Position numbers and translations under genes: made by a program
From: Cymodocea nodosa
Lineage: Eukaryota > Streptophyta > Magnoliopsida > Alismatales > Cymodoceaceae
Reading direction: 5' to 3'
DNA length: 64,000 nt
Assembly (NCBI GenBank): GCA_036874045.1
Contig: JAZBRI010000003.1
Location: forward strand, 18,577,501 to 18,641,500
Shown here: piece by piece, positions 11,013 through 20,664 of the stretch
Position numbering within the stretch: position 1 is the stretch's first letter
How the letters are laid out: the number at the start of each line of letters is the position of its first letter
Notes under the pieces: model-generated
Seen by the model: only the letters and a program-made list of their open reading frames with translations
The model's database searches: none
Told to the model about the DNA's origin: nothing

Positions 11013-11089
11013 ATAACACGGGGACTTAGGTTATTTGTAAACTTTGTCAAGAAAGTCTTTCCCGCTTGTTGCTGTTACAACCTGTGACG

Positions 11090-11185
11090 ATGGTCTCCAA
11101 GTTGTACAAAGGTCGTGGCAGAGGAAAAGGTAAAAGTAGAAGAGATGCAAAAGGAAAAGAAATAGGAACGAAATGGAAGCAATAC
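11090..11185 (+). pseudogene. C2 accessory ORF remnant
   Basis: Starts MVSKLYKGRGRGKGKSRRDA, the same basic N-terminus as the C4 and C6 accessory ORFs. After about 76 bases, at about 11166, it jumps to a segment (GAACGAAATGGAAGCAATAC) that in C6 lies about 1.43 kb further on, near 61738, so the middle of the gene is deleted. At 11184-11185 it runs into gypsy G1 through a few shared bases (ATAC). The rest of the gene and nearly all of the 3' LTR are gone. Confidence 0.85.
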
Positions 11186-14100
11186 TTCTTGTCCTATTTC
11201 AAAGTTTTTAGGAATAATTTTTCTATCATGCCAGAATTTAATTTTCTCTTTTTCTCTTACAGTCTTTGAATAAGCTTCATTTCTAAATTCTTCTAATTCA
11301 ATTAGTTGCATTTTCCTATTTTCAGTAGCTTGATTTAAATTAGTGTTCAGAGTTTTTAATGCCCAATAAGCTTTATGTTCTATTTCAGCAAGTAAATGAC
11401 AACTTTTTCCATATACTAGCCTAAAAGATGACATACTTAAGCTCGTTTTATAAGCAGTTCTATAAGCCTAAAGTGCATCAATCAATCTATTTGCCCAATC
11501 TGTTCTAGTAGGATTTACTACTTTTTTCAAGATTAATTTAATTTGTTTGTTTGCACTTTCTATTTGTCCACTTGTTTGCAGATGATATGATGTTGCAATT
11601 TTGTGGTTTACTCCATATTTCTTCATTAAGGCTTCAAAACTTCTATTACAGAAATGAGTTCCTCTATCACTGATAATAGCTTTAGGTATTCCAAATCTAG
11701 CAAATATATTTGTTCTTATAAATTGTATTACTACTTTGTTATCGTTAGTTTTTGTAGGAATAGCTTCTATCCATTTAGATACATAATCCACTCCCAACAA
11801 TATGTAATTAAATTGATTAGATATAGGAAATGGACCCATAAAATCTATTCCCCACACAACAAAGATTTCAACCTCAACAATAGGATTAAGAGGCATCATA
11901 TTCCTCTTTGATATTCTTCCTATTTGTTGACATCTTAAACAACTTAAGCAATATTTATGAGCATCTTTGAATAGTGTTGGCCAATAAAACCCACATTGCA
12001 GAATTTTTGCAGTAGTTTTCCCAGAACCAAAATGTTCTCCACAAGCTTGGTCATGACAGAAAGACAATATGTTCGAATATTCAGTTTCTGGAACACACCT
12101 CCTTAAAACCAGATCAGGACATTTCTTAAATAAGTAAGGGTCTTTCCAATAGAAATATTTTACTCTTGAGAAAAACAATTTCTTATCCTGTCTATTCCAA
12201 TCCTTAGGTGTTAAACCAATAACTAAGTAATTAACTATGTCTACATACCAAGGCATTGTGTTGATTGTCATTAATTTTTCATCAGGAAAATTATCCTTAA
12301 TTTCAATATTTGATTTTTCTATTTGTAATCTTGATAAATGATCTGCTACTACATTCTCACAACCTTTTTTATCTTTAATTTCTAGATCGAATTCTTGCAA
12401 TAATAATATCCATCGGATCAATCTAGGTTTAGTTTCTTTTTTCTTTATTAGATGTTTTAGAGCTGAATGATCCATGTATACTATTACTTCAGCTCCAATC
12501 AAATATGATCTAAACTTTTCTAAAGCAAACACAACAGCTAATAATTCTTTTTTAGTAGTTGTGTAATTAACTTGAGCATCATTTAAGGTTTTGCTTGCAT
12601 AATGAATCACTCTAGGAGATTTTTCTATTTTCTGTCCTAACACTGCTCCTACAGCAAAATCAGAAGCATCACACATTAATTCAAATGGATGGTTCCAATT
12701 AGGTGCTTGAATTATAGGAGTTGAAATTAAGCTAGTCTTAAGTCTAAAAAATGCTTCCTTGCAATTTTTATCAAAGTTAAATGGAACATCTTTTAATAGA
12801 TTAGTTAAAGGTCTAGCTATCTTGCTAAAGTCTTTAATAAATCTTCTATAAAAACCAGCATGTCCTAGAAATGATCTAATATCTTTTACTGATTTAGGTT
12901 CTAGTAGATTAGAAATTACTTCTATTTTAGCTTTATCTACTTCCAACCTTTTTTTAGAAACAACATGCCCTAAGACTATTCCTTGTTTAACCATGAAGTG
13001 ACATTTTTCCCAATTTAAAACCAGATTTTTTTCCACATAGCGTTTTAATATTTGGTCTAAATTGCTTAAACACACTTCATATGAGTTGCCATATATAGTA
13101 AAATCATCCATAAATATTTCTAAAAATTCATCAGTCATTCTAGTAAATATGCCCTGCACACACCTTTGAAAGGTAGTTGGTGCATTGCATAATCTGAATG
13201 GCATTCTTTTAAAAGCATAAGTTCCATTAAGATAGGTGAAAGTTGTTTTCTCTTGATCCTCTAATGCTACTGGAATTTGATTATACCCTGAATACACGTC
13301 TAGGAAACAAAAATATTCTTGCCCTACTAATCTTTCCAGCATTTGATCTATAAAAGGTAAAGGAAAATGATCTTTCCTAGTCACAACATTCAGTTTTCTA
13401 TAGTCTATACATACTCTCCAGCCTGATTGAATTCTAGTAGGTATCAAGTCTTGACTTTCATTTCTAATAACTGTTAATCCTGATTTCTTGGGAACTACAT
13501 GGATTGGACTAACCCACGAGCTATCAGAAATTAGATATATTATATCATTATCTAACCATTTAACTATTTCCTTCCTAACTACTTCCTTAAGGTTTGGATT
13601 TAATCTCCTCTCAGGAATTCTAACAGGTTTAGCATTCTCTTCTAAATATATGTGGTGACAGCATAAAGTTAAACTTAACCCTTTTATATCAGTCATAGTC
13701 CATCCTGTTGCTTCTTTATAACTTTTTATTACCTCTTTTAATTTAGCTATTTGATCCTCTTTCAAATCTAAAGCAATAATGATTGGACAGGTCCGTTTAT
13801 CTTCCAGAAATATATAGGTTAATTCAAGAGGTAAATGTTTTAATTCTAAATGCTGCCCATCAGAAGCTAGAGCTCCTAATTGAACATCATCATTTTTTAA
13901 ATTAATTTCTTCCTGATCTCCTTCTATATTTATGCTTTCACTTTCTTCTAAAGTTTCAAAATTGATTTGCCTATTTAATTTTTCTTGAATCACATCATCT
14001 AACATATCTCCTTCATCCTCTAAAAAGTCTATGGTATGTAAGGACATTTCTAACTCCTCAAACCTTTCTAGTTTGAAAATATTTAATTGAGTATCCTCAT

Positions 14101-15049
14101 TACCATATGCTAATTTCATTACTCCAGTTTTACAATTTATAACAGCCCCTGATGTTGCTAAAAATGGCCTTCCCAAAATTAAAGATGTATCACTATTTTT
14201 ATGCTTAATTTGTTGGGAATCCAAAATTACAATATCAATAGGATATATAAAATTCTTGATTTTAATTAAGACATCCTCTATTTTTCCTCTAGGGTATCTT
14301 ATACTTCTATCAGCCAATTGAATAACCGTACTAGTAGGAGTTAAGCTTTCTAATCCTAAGGATGCAAATATATCACTTGGCATAATATTTATACTTGCAC
14401 CTAAGTCTATTAAGATTCTTTCTAGAATGGTATTTCCTATGGTGCATGATATAACAGGGATTCCAAGATCAAATAACTTTTTAGGAATTTGTGGCAGAAA
14501 TAGGTAACTACTTTGCTTAGCTAAAAAGATTTTTCTAAGAACTTTTCGTTCTATTTTCTTAGTACACCAATCCTTTAGAAATTTAGGACAAAGTGGCATA
14601 TTCTGCAATAGATCTAACAAAGGAATGTTAACTTGTACTTTTTCAAAAATTTCTCTTATTTTTTCTTGTTTTTCAGGAATTGTTTGTTGTAATCTTTTAG
14701 GATAGGGTGCTAAAGATTTTGATTTCAAAGACTCTTTTTCTTTCAGTTGATTTGTTTGATTATTTTTAGCTTCAATTACAGATTCAGATTGTTCTTCAGT
14801 GATTTCTAGGTTTTCAGCTATTACATTTTCATTATCATTTTGATTTTTACTCTTGTCCACCTTCATATCATTTTCATTTTGAGTTCTTGGTGGTATATGA
14901 GTTCCAGATCTTAATGTTACACATACATCTTCCAGATTTTCGTTACTTTCATGATGTTTTTGTATATCATTTTTGTGATTATGATCTTCAATTGTTTTTA
15001 GTTTTAAAGTGCATTCTTTAAATTCTATTACATTTGTGTTTTCTGTTTG
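11184..15049 (-). pseudogene. pol: G1 Pol: protease, RT, RNase H, integrase (near intact)
   Basis: The frame is open from 15049 to 11469, then a Trp-to-TAG change at 11468-11466, then open again to the truncation. Seen: protease ILIDLGASINIMPSDIF; RT with YSGYNQIPVALEDQ and FMDDFTIYG, the Athila-like form of YxDD; RNase [30 protein letters not shown] and VADHLSRL; integrase zinc-binding CLSCLRCQ; core [19 protein letters not shown] and [12 protein letters not shown] supplying D, D and E; C-terminal [20 protein letters not shown]. The stretch before the protease (VTLRSGTHIPPR) is the typical Athila linker. The most complete gypsy pol here and a good reference for G2. Confidence 0.93.
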
Positions 15050-15673
15050 TTATATATTTTGCAAGTTGTGCAGGTTTATAACATTATAATTTTCATTGTC
15101 CTGTTGCAAAACTTGTATTTTCATTGCATTCTTGTCTAATGCTTTTAATTTTGTTTCTAGCTCATCTAATTTCATTGCATTCAATTTTTGATCAATTTTC
15201 TTTATGGCTTTTTCAGTTTCGTAAATTATATCCTGTTTAGGTTCTGAATATGCCTCCTTATAGTTTAATTGGTTGACTTCTTGTTGTTGACACACAAAGT
15301 ATTTCAGTTTGTCCAGATTTTGCTCTATACTATGCTCCAATCTGTCATAGCTATCCCAAACTTTAGTGTCTCTCATCATATTACACATTCTATACTGACC
15401 ATCAGTTGGGTAAACTATAGGATTCTCATACTCGGCTCTATTATATTGAGGATAATTCATTTGTTGTTCATGGGATCTATCAATCTGTAAATGTCTCAAT
15501 TTCAAACAATCAGAAATGTCGTGTCCTTTAGAATTGCAAAATTCACATATGCTAATTAAAGGTTTTAGAAATCTTTGAGCATAAGCATATGCCATATTCT
15601 CAATTACAGAAGAAAACATACAACTCTGACTATTAAAATGAAACAACTCTAACAGTTGCTTATATCTATTCAA
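15050..15673 (-). CDS. G1 zinc-knuckle ORF (Gag C-terminal part without capsid)
   Basis: 207 aa in frame with pol, separated from it by one TAA at 15050. A CCHC knuckle (CEFCNSKGHDISDC) sits at about residue 43. Downstream are Gln/Tyr-rich sequence and a probable coiled coil (KKIDQKLNAMKLDELETKLK). The usual gypsy capsid domain should precede the knuckle, but only about 40 residues separate the knuckle from the start and only about 30 bases separate the start from the primer site. So the capsid is absent here. A capsid Gag without a knuckle occurs in G2 and G3. Deletion and split architecture are both possible. Confidence 0.75.
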   Translation of the reverse strand: MNRYKQLLELFHFNSQSCMFSSVIENMAYAYAQRFLKPLISICEFCNSKGHDISDCLKLRHLQIDRSHEQQMNYPQYNRAEYENPIVYPTDGQYRMCNMMRDTKVWDSYDRLEHSIEQNLDKLKYFVCQQQEVNQLNYKEAYSEPKQDIIYETEKAIKKIDQKLNAMKLDELETKLKALDKNAMKIQVLQQDNENYNVINLHNLQNI

Positions 15674-15700
15674 TTCAGTTCAATTCAATTCAATTCAATT

Positions 15701-15717
15701 CCCTGGCAACGACGCCA
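15701..15717 (-). other. G1 primer binding site (Asp-tRNA-like)
   Basis: Minus strand TGGCGTCGTTGCCAGGG, one or two changes from the TGGCGCCGTTGCCGGGG site widespread in Athila/Tat elements. It lies seven bases from the LTR end at 15725. A short (GAATT)n run follows in the leader. Confidence 0.8.
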
Positions 15718-15996
15718 TAAAACTTGTTCGTGTTTTCCCAACACTACACTAGAAAAACTTGGATTTGTTACTTCTATTTTTACTTAGTTAATTTATCTTT
15801 ATGCCTATTCTTTCTTTTAGAAGTAAACAAACAATCTTTAATACAATTTAGATATTAATTCCAATTTGTACTTTAACTGCAAGTGCACAGTGTCTATTGT
15901 ATTAATGTGCAAGTACAGGTCGATCCCATAAGGAATTGTTGACGAATTTAAGAAATGTTTGATTGTGAACAATTCAAATTTATATTCAATTAGCAC

Positions 15997-16089
15997 TCCG
16001 TTGAGTTACAGTTAACTCAACGGACTAAGTTCGTTGAGTTATGGATAACTCAACGGACTATCCTCGTGGACTTAAGTTAACTCCACGAG
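15997..16089. repeat. Three consecutive inverted-pair motifs in gypsy LTR
   Basis: Pair 1: TCCGTTGAGTTA (15997-16008), 4-nt spacer, TAACTCAACGGA (16013-16024), a perfect 12-bp inverted repeat. Pair 2: TTCGTTGAGTTA (16030-16041), 4-nt spacer, TAACTCAACGGA (16046-16057). Pair 3: CTCGTGGACTTA (16063-16074), 3-nt spacer, TAACTCCACGAG (16078-16089). Regular 12-4-12 geometry and co-variation of arms suggest a dimeric protein site or hairpin. Another pair is at 17102-17129. Confidence 0.85.
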
Positions 16090-16645
16090 CCTATCTCTTC
16101 TTTATAATACTGCTAATTACAGAGGAATTCGGCCAACCATTGGGCGATTCCACAGATTGTAAATAACATCAATTAAGCTTTTTTTAATGCTAGTTAACAT
16201 TGGATTTATCATTATGCAATACTAACATTCAGATGATTCAAACAGTAACCATTAAAATCTTTCAGTTGTTTTGTACGTACCAATTTCAGTAAACTGTAAA
16301 ATTAAAATTAACATAAAACAATCATAAAATTGGTACAGATAACATTAATCACGATACAACACCAACAATACAACACTCAAATACAACATACAAACAAAGA
16401 TAAATTGTTTTTGGTATTTTTGTTTTGATGTGATGGGCGAAAGGCGAAATGTAAAGTAATTTCACTTGACAGTAAATACTTCCGACACTACTTGCAACAC
16501 GATTACACCACTGAAAATTGAACCACTTACAATTCTGTCTCCTCTCCCTATAGAATCGCGAGTCTAGAATTGTAAGATGATCTCCTCTTCAGCATACAGG
16601 CATCAACCCGAAGCCAAGGCTAAAAGCTTTACGATCTCCTAAAAT

Positions 16646-16936
16646 ATGAGTCAGCGCTTGGTGAAAATGTCTTCCCTTCTCGCGACGCGATCACTCCTCA
16701 CAGTAGTTGTCAAGCATTGTGTTTGGCTCGGAATCAACCCGACATCAAGCAAGTATCCTCACAGACCTCCGATGATTGGTGATTATGGTGGTGATACGAT
16801 GGTTGGTGTGATACTTCGGAGAATCGCCGATATTGTCTGCAGAAAGCTCGGTGCTCGTCCTCTATGTACATTGGCCGTCCATCGATCACACCCTTTCTTT
16901 TTTTTCTTCTTTTCTTTTATATTTCTTCAGTGGTAA
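16646..16936 (+). other. Antisense ORF inside G1 LTR
   Basis: A 96-aa frame antisense to the LTR. Its first 48 residues match, with roughly 80% identity by eye, a frame in the same antisense position of the G2 LTR (36961 to 36761). Shared features: a hydrophobic patch (RSLLTVVV), then CVWLGINPTS, YPHRPPM and GDYG. After GDYG the two copies diverge. Local base composition is richer in GC than its surroundings. It may be a captured host fragment or simply constrained LTR sequence. I recognise no family. Confidence 0.3.
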
Positions 16937-17580
16937 CTGCTTCCGCTTGAATGGTCGGTTGGATTTCCTTCATTTAGATCAATGGCGATGATTTCTTTCT
17001 CCCTACGCGATTGAATTCCTACGTCATACGTGCAAACATGGTTTTTCCTTCCAACTGTCTGTTCCTGCAACCGCTATAGTGGCATATTAGAAAATATATA
17101 GTTCGTGGAGTTACAGATAACTCAACAGACTTCCTTCGTTGATTTAACTATAAAACACGTGCAAAAATAACAACTTAAGTTTATAACGCTAACCTAACGC
17201 GTTGCCTTAGTGTATTTTCATGTAACTCAACATGTGCAGTTATACTAACTTAATGAGTTATAACGTAAGTAAATCTACTAGCTCTCAACACGTGTCAACT
17301 GCAGTTTAAACATAAAATAACATTCCGGAGAGTTACAAGTATAACTGTCTGATGCTCAGATGCATTTTCGGATACTTAAGAATTTCACAGCCTGCAATTT
17401 ACCGACAGTTCATAAATATACTAAATTAACATTAATTCCCCAAAATTAAGCAGATTCTTCAATTAAAGCATATAATAGTGCAATTATAACATAATGGCTT
17501 AATTCTCATATGATAAGCTAAATATTATGCAATTAACCATCATTTAACCGTTAATAATATGCACTTTTTCATTCTAAACA

Positions 17581-17600
17581 CCATACGATCCTACACATCT
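17581..17600 (+). repeat. C2 3' LTR end (15 bp) plus target duplication
   Basis: CCATACGATCCTACA at 17581-17595 is identical to the end of C2's 5' LTR. CATCT at 17596-17600 repeats 2251-2255, after which C1's LTR resumes. The remnant fixes the right boundary of C2 and shows where G1 inserted, immediately upstream of CCATAC. Confidence 0.85.
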
Positions 17601-18592
17601 GATACTTCAAATCTTCAGTGACATATATCTTACCTTTTTATGCTTCACTGAATTTACTTCCACCTAAGAGCTTTTCCCTGAAGAGGTGTTTTTGATCTTT
17701 GAAAAGATTTTTTGTTTGGTGTGTAGGGATAATTGATCAACGCAAATTCTATGCCTTTTATACTGTATCTTCATTTCATGCATATCCTCCACATTTAATC
17801 ACTACCAGTTTTCCACTTCTTCACGTCTTTTTTTTTTCCTTCATCAAAATACACACGTTCTAACCCACGTTTACATTTTGAATTTTCTTTAATCATTAAT
17901 CGTGGATCTTTGAAAAATAAACTTAATTTTTCATCAAGTGTAATAAGAAGTTGTTACTTTAATGTTAACTAAACGAGTAACACAAGTAGATATATAACGA
18001 GTTCCTCATGTGTTAACTCACGTGACAAGTACTGTAGTTAACTCAATGAACCACCTCCGTTGTGTTACAGATAACTCAATGAACCAGTAATAAACAAATG
18101 TTTTTATAATAAGAATTTTACCACGTGCAAAAATAACAACTTAAGTTTATAATGCTAACCTAACGTGTTGCCTTAGTGTTCAATATAGCAACTCAACACG
18201 TTTAATTATGTTAACTTAACGAGTTAAACATGTGCACCTCACATGATACAATATAACATTCGTAACTTATAATTTCACCACATGTACAACACTAACTTAA
18301 TGAGTTCATCTTTTCTTTTACTCACTAACTTAACGAGTTCTCACGTGACCTATTTTAACCTTTAAGCCTCTAACTTAACGAGTTGTCTAAATGTGCACTA
18401 TTCATGATACTAAAGATATAATTTTAAAACATATCATGCTTTTCAATAAAAACACACGTTAACTTAATGTTTAGTTAAATGAGAAATTAATGCATGAAAC
18501 GACTAGTTATTAACTTAATATAATTTCAAATCCAATACACACTAGTATTTATATCAGTAAGCTTTTTCTGTATTAATTGATGATTTTAATTT
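17596..18592 (-). repeat. C1 5' LTR, right segment
   Basis: Continues the LTR broken at 2255, with the same order of blocks as the C3 and C4 LTRs: 65-bp repeat unit, CATGCATATCC block, then many TTAACGAGTT motifs and ACGTG boxes. It stops at about 18592, some 80-90 bases short of the LTR start, and joins C3 pol. Motif-dense part about 17930-18500. Confidence 0.85.
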
Positions 18593-20664
18593 CACAATCT
18601 TTCATACCATGATCTAGGTGATTGCTTCAAACCATATAAGGCTTTCTTCAATTTATACACAAAGTTAGGATTTTTAATATCTTCAAATCCAAGTGGTTGT
18701 TTTACATAGACTTCTTCATTAATTAAACCATTTAGAAATGCACTCTTTACATCCATTTGATATAATTTAAAATCCATATAACAAGCATAGACCAATAATA
18801 TTCTAATACTTTCTAACCTAACCATAGGAGCAAATGTTTCATCATAATCTAATCCTTCTGCCTGTGTATACCATTGTGCAACTAATCTAGCTTTATTCCT
18901 TATAACTTGACCAGTTTCGTTAGTTTTGTTTCTAAAGATCCACTTTGTACCTATTATGGACTGATTTTCTGGTGGAGAGACTAATTCCCATACATCATTT
19001 CTAATGAATTGATTTAGTTCTTCTTGCATTGCCACTATCCAATTTTCATCAGATAATGCTTCTTGTATATTCCTTGGTTCCACTATAGAAACAAACATAC
19101 ACATACTATTTAAATTTACTGAAGCTCTAGTTTTAACTCCCTCATTAATATTACTAATGACTTGAGTAATGGGATGTGATGAAGAATAACGCCAATTTCT
19201 CTGTTTGTCCTCAATATTCTCATCAACATCTGAAGGTACATCACTTTCATCATTAGTTTGATCATTTAAGTTCATATTTTTTATTTTCTCAGATAAATCA
19301 TCAATCTCTCTATTGATCTCTAACTCTTTTGGAAGATTGATCAAATCATCATTATCAGCTTTAGATTGAGATTCTCCAAGAGAATTTTCATTGAAGCTTA
19401 CATGGAGGGTTTCTTCAATAGTCCTAGAAGTCTTGTTATATACTCTATAGGCTTTACTTCTAGTAGAGTAACCTACAAAAATTCCTTCATCCGATTTGGC
19501 TTGAAATTTATCCCTTTTATCCTTAGTATTTAGAATAAAACACTTGTAGCCAAATGGTTTCATATAGGAAATTTTTGAAACTCTATTAAACATAATTTCA
19601 AAAGGAGTTTTATTAACATGAGGTCTTAAATGACTTCTATTAATAACATAACAAGTTGTATTTACTACTTCTGCCTAAAGATTTTGAGGTAACTTATGTT
19701 CATTCAACATAGTTCTGGCCATTTCTTGAAGTGATCTATTCTTTCTCTCAACAACACCATTTTGACACGGTGCTCTTGGAAAAGAAAATCTGTGATCAAT
19801 GTCATGCTCATTACAATAGTTATCCATTTGATCATTATCAAATTCAGTTCCATGATCACTCCTAAGTTTTTGAATAGAGACACTCTGCTCATTTTAAACA
19901 ATATTGCAAAACATTTTAAATTTTTCAAAAACTTCTATCTTAGATGCTAGAAAATATATCCAAGTGTATCTAGAGAAGTCATCTACTAAAACAAATACAT
20001 ACCGTTTACCACCAAGACTCATGATTCTTGTTGGTCCAAATAGATCCATATGTATAAGTTCTAAGACTCTCTTGCTTGAAATATCAGTTTTGGATTTAAA
20101 AGAGTTTTTGTGAAGTTTACCTAACTCACATGCATCACACATAAAGTTCTTTGAGTATTTAATCTTTGGTAAACCTCTCACTAAATGTTTTCTAGATAGT
20201 TTATGTAACAATTTCATATTTATATGCCCAATCCTTCTATGCCATAGATATGCATCACTAGTTTCAGCTAGCAAACATGAATTTAAATCTACACCAGAAG
20301 GTAAAGATAAAATACATACATAACCTTTTCTTTTAGCAATAAACTTAATTTCATCTGTATTTTTATTAATTATTTTGCATACATTATCTTCAAACACTAC
20401 ATAATATCCATTTTCAATTAGTTTTATGACACTCAGCAAATTAAATCCTAGGTTTTCTACATATAGTACATTCGAAATAACACAAGTAGGAGTTATTTGA
20501 ACATTGCCCATACCTATGATTTTATCTTTGCTTTTGTTTCCTAATGTTACACTTCCTTTCATGGTATTTGTAAAATTTTGTAATAGACTTTTCTATCCAG
20601 TCATGTGACTTGACGCTCCACTATCCAAGATCCATTTTGATGTTGTTTCCTCTTGCAACACAAA
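18593..20664 (-). pseudogene. pol: C3 copia pol, truncated inside RT
   Basis: Protease (WILDSGASSHMT, near 20620, with the canonical D-S-G), integrase (LWHRRIGHINM, CDACELGK, LIHMDLFGP, VERKNR) and the front of RT as far as YGLKQSPRSWYERL. The YVDD catalytic motif and all of RNase H are missing because the element is cut at 18593 against C1's LTR. Stops occur near 20595, 19898 and 19675. Same family as C2 throughout. Confidence 0.9.

Larger units (their letters stand above)
11184..17580 (-). mobile_element. G1: Ty3/gypsy Athila-type element, 3' truncated
   Basis: Minus-strand gypsy element inserted into C2's 3' LTR. Present, in its own 5' to 3' order: 5' LTR (17580 to 15725), Asp-tRNA-like primer site, zinc-knuckle ORF, protease, RT, RNase H and integrase, ending in the integrase C-terminus at 11184. 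The accessory ORF and everything beyond it, known from G2, are missing through a deletion that also removed C2 sequence. Pol order and signature motifs place it with Athila-like elements. Confidence 0.9.
15725..17580 (-). repeat. G1 5' LTR (1856 bp)
   Basis: On the minus strand it starts TGTTTAGAATGAAAAAGT and ends ACACGAACA, so the termini are TG...CA. It aligns with the G2 LTR (35880-37842). Near its 3' end it has the GTACTTGCAC...GTGCACTTGCA block typical of plant gypsy LTRs. A TATA-like ATATAAAAG occurs at about 16915 (minus). It carries inverted-pair motifs (15997-16089 and 17102-17129) and a conserved antisense ORF (16646). It sits directly on the last 15 bases of C2's 3' LTR. Confidence 0.9.
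2256..17595 (+). mobile_element. C2: Ty1/copia Sirevirus-type element with nested gypsy G1
   Basis: The most complete copia element here, inserted into the LTR of C1. The order is 5' LTR, Met-tRNA primer site, gag, pol, noncoding cassette, start of an accessory ORF, then the nested gypsy G1, then the last 15 bases of its 3' LTR (17581-17595). CATCT flanks both ends (2251-2255 and 17596-17600), the 5-bp duplication expected of LTR integration. A deletion has removed most of the accessory ORF, most of the 3' LTR and the 3' half of G1. Because only 15 bp of 3' LTR remain, insertion age cannot be estimated from LTR divergence. Confidence 0.88.
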
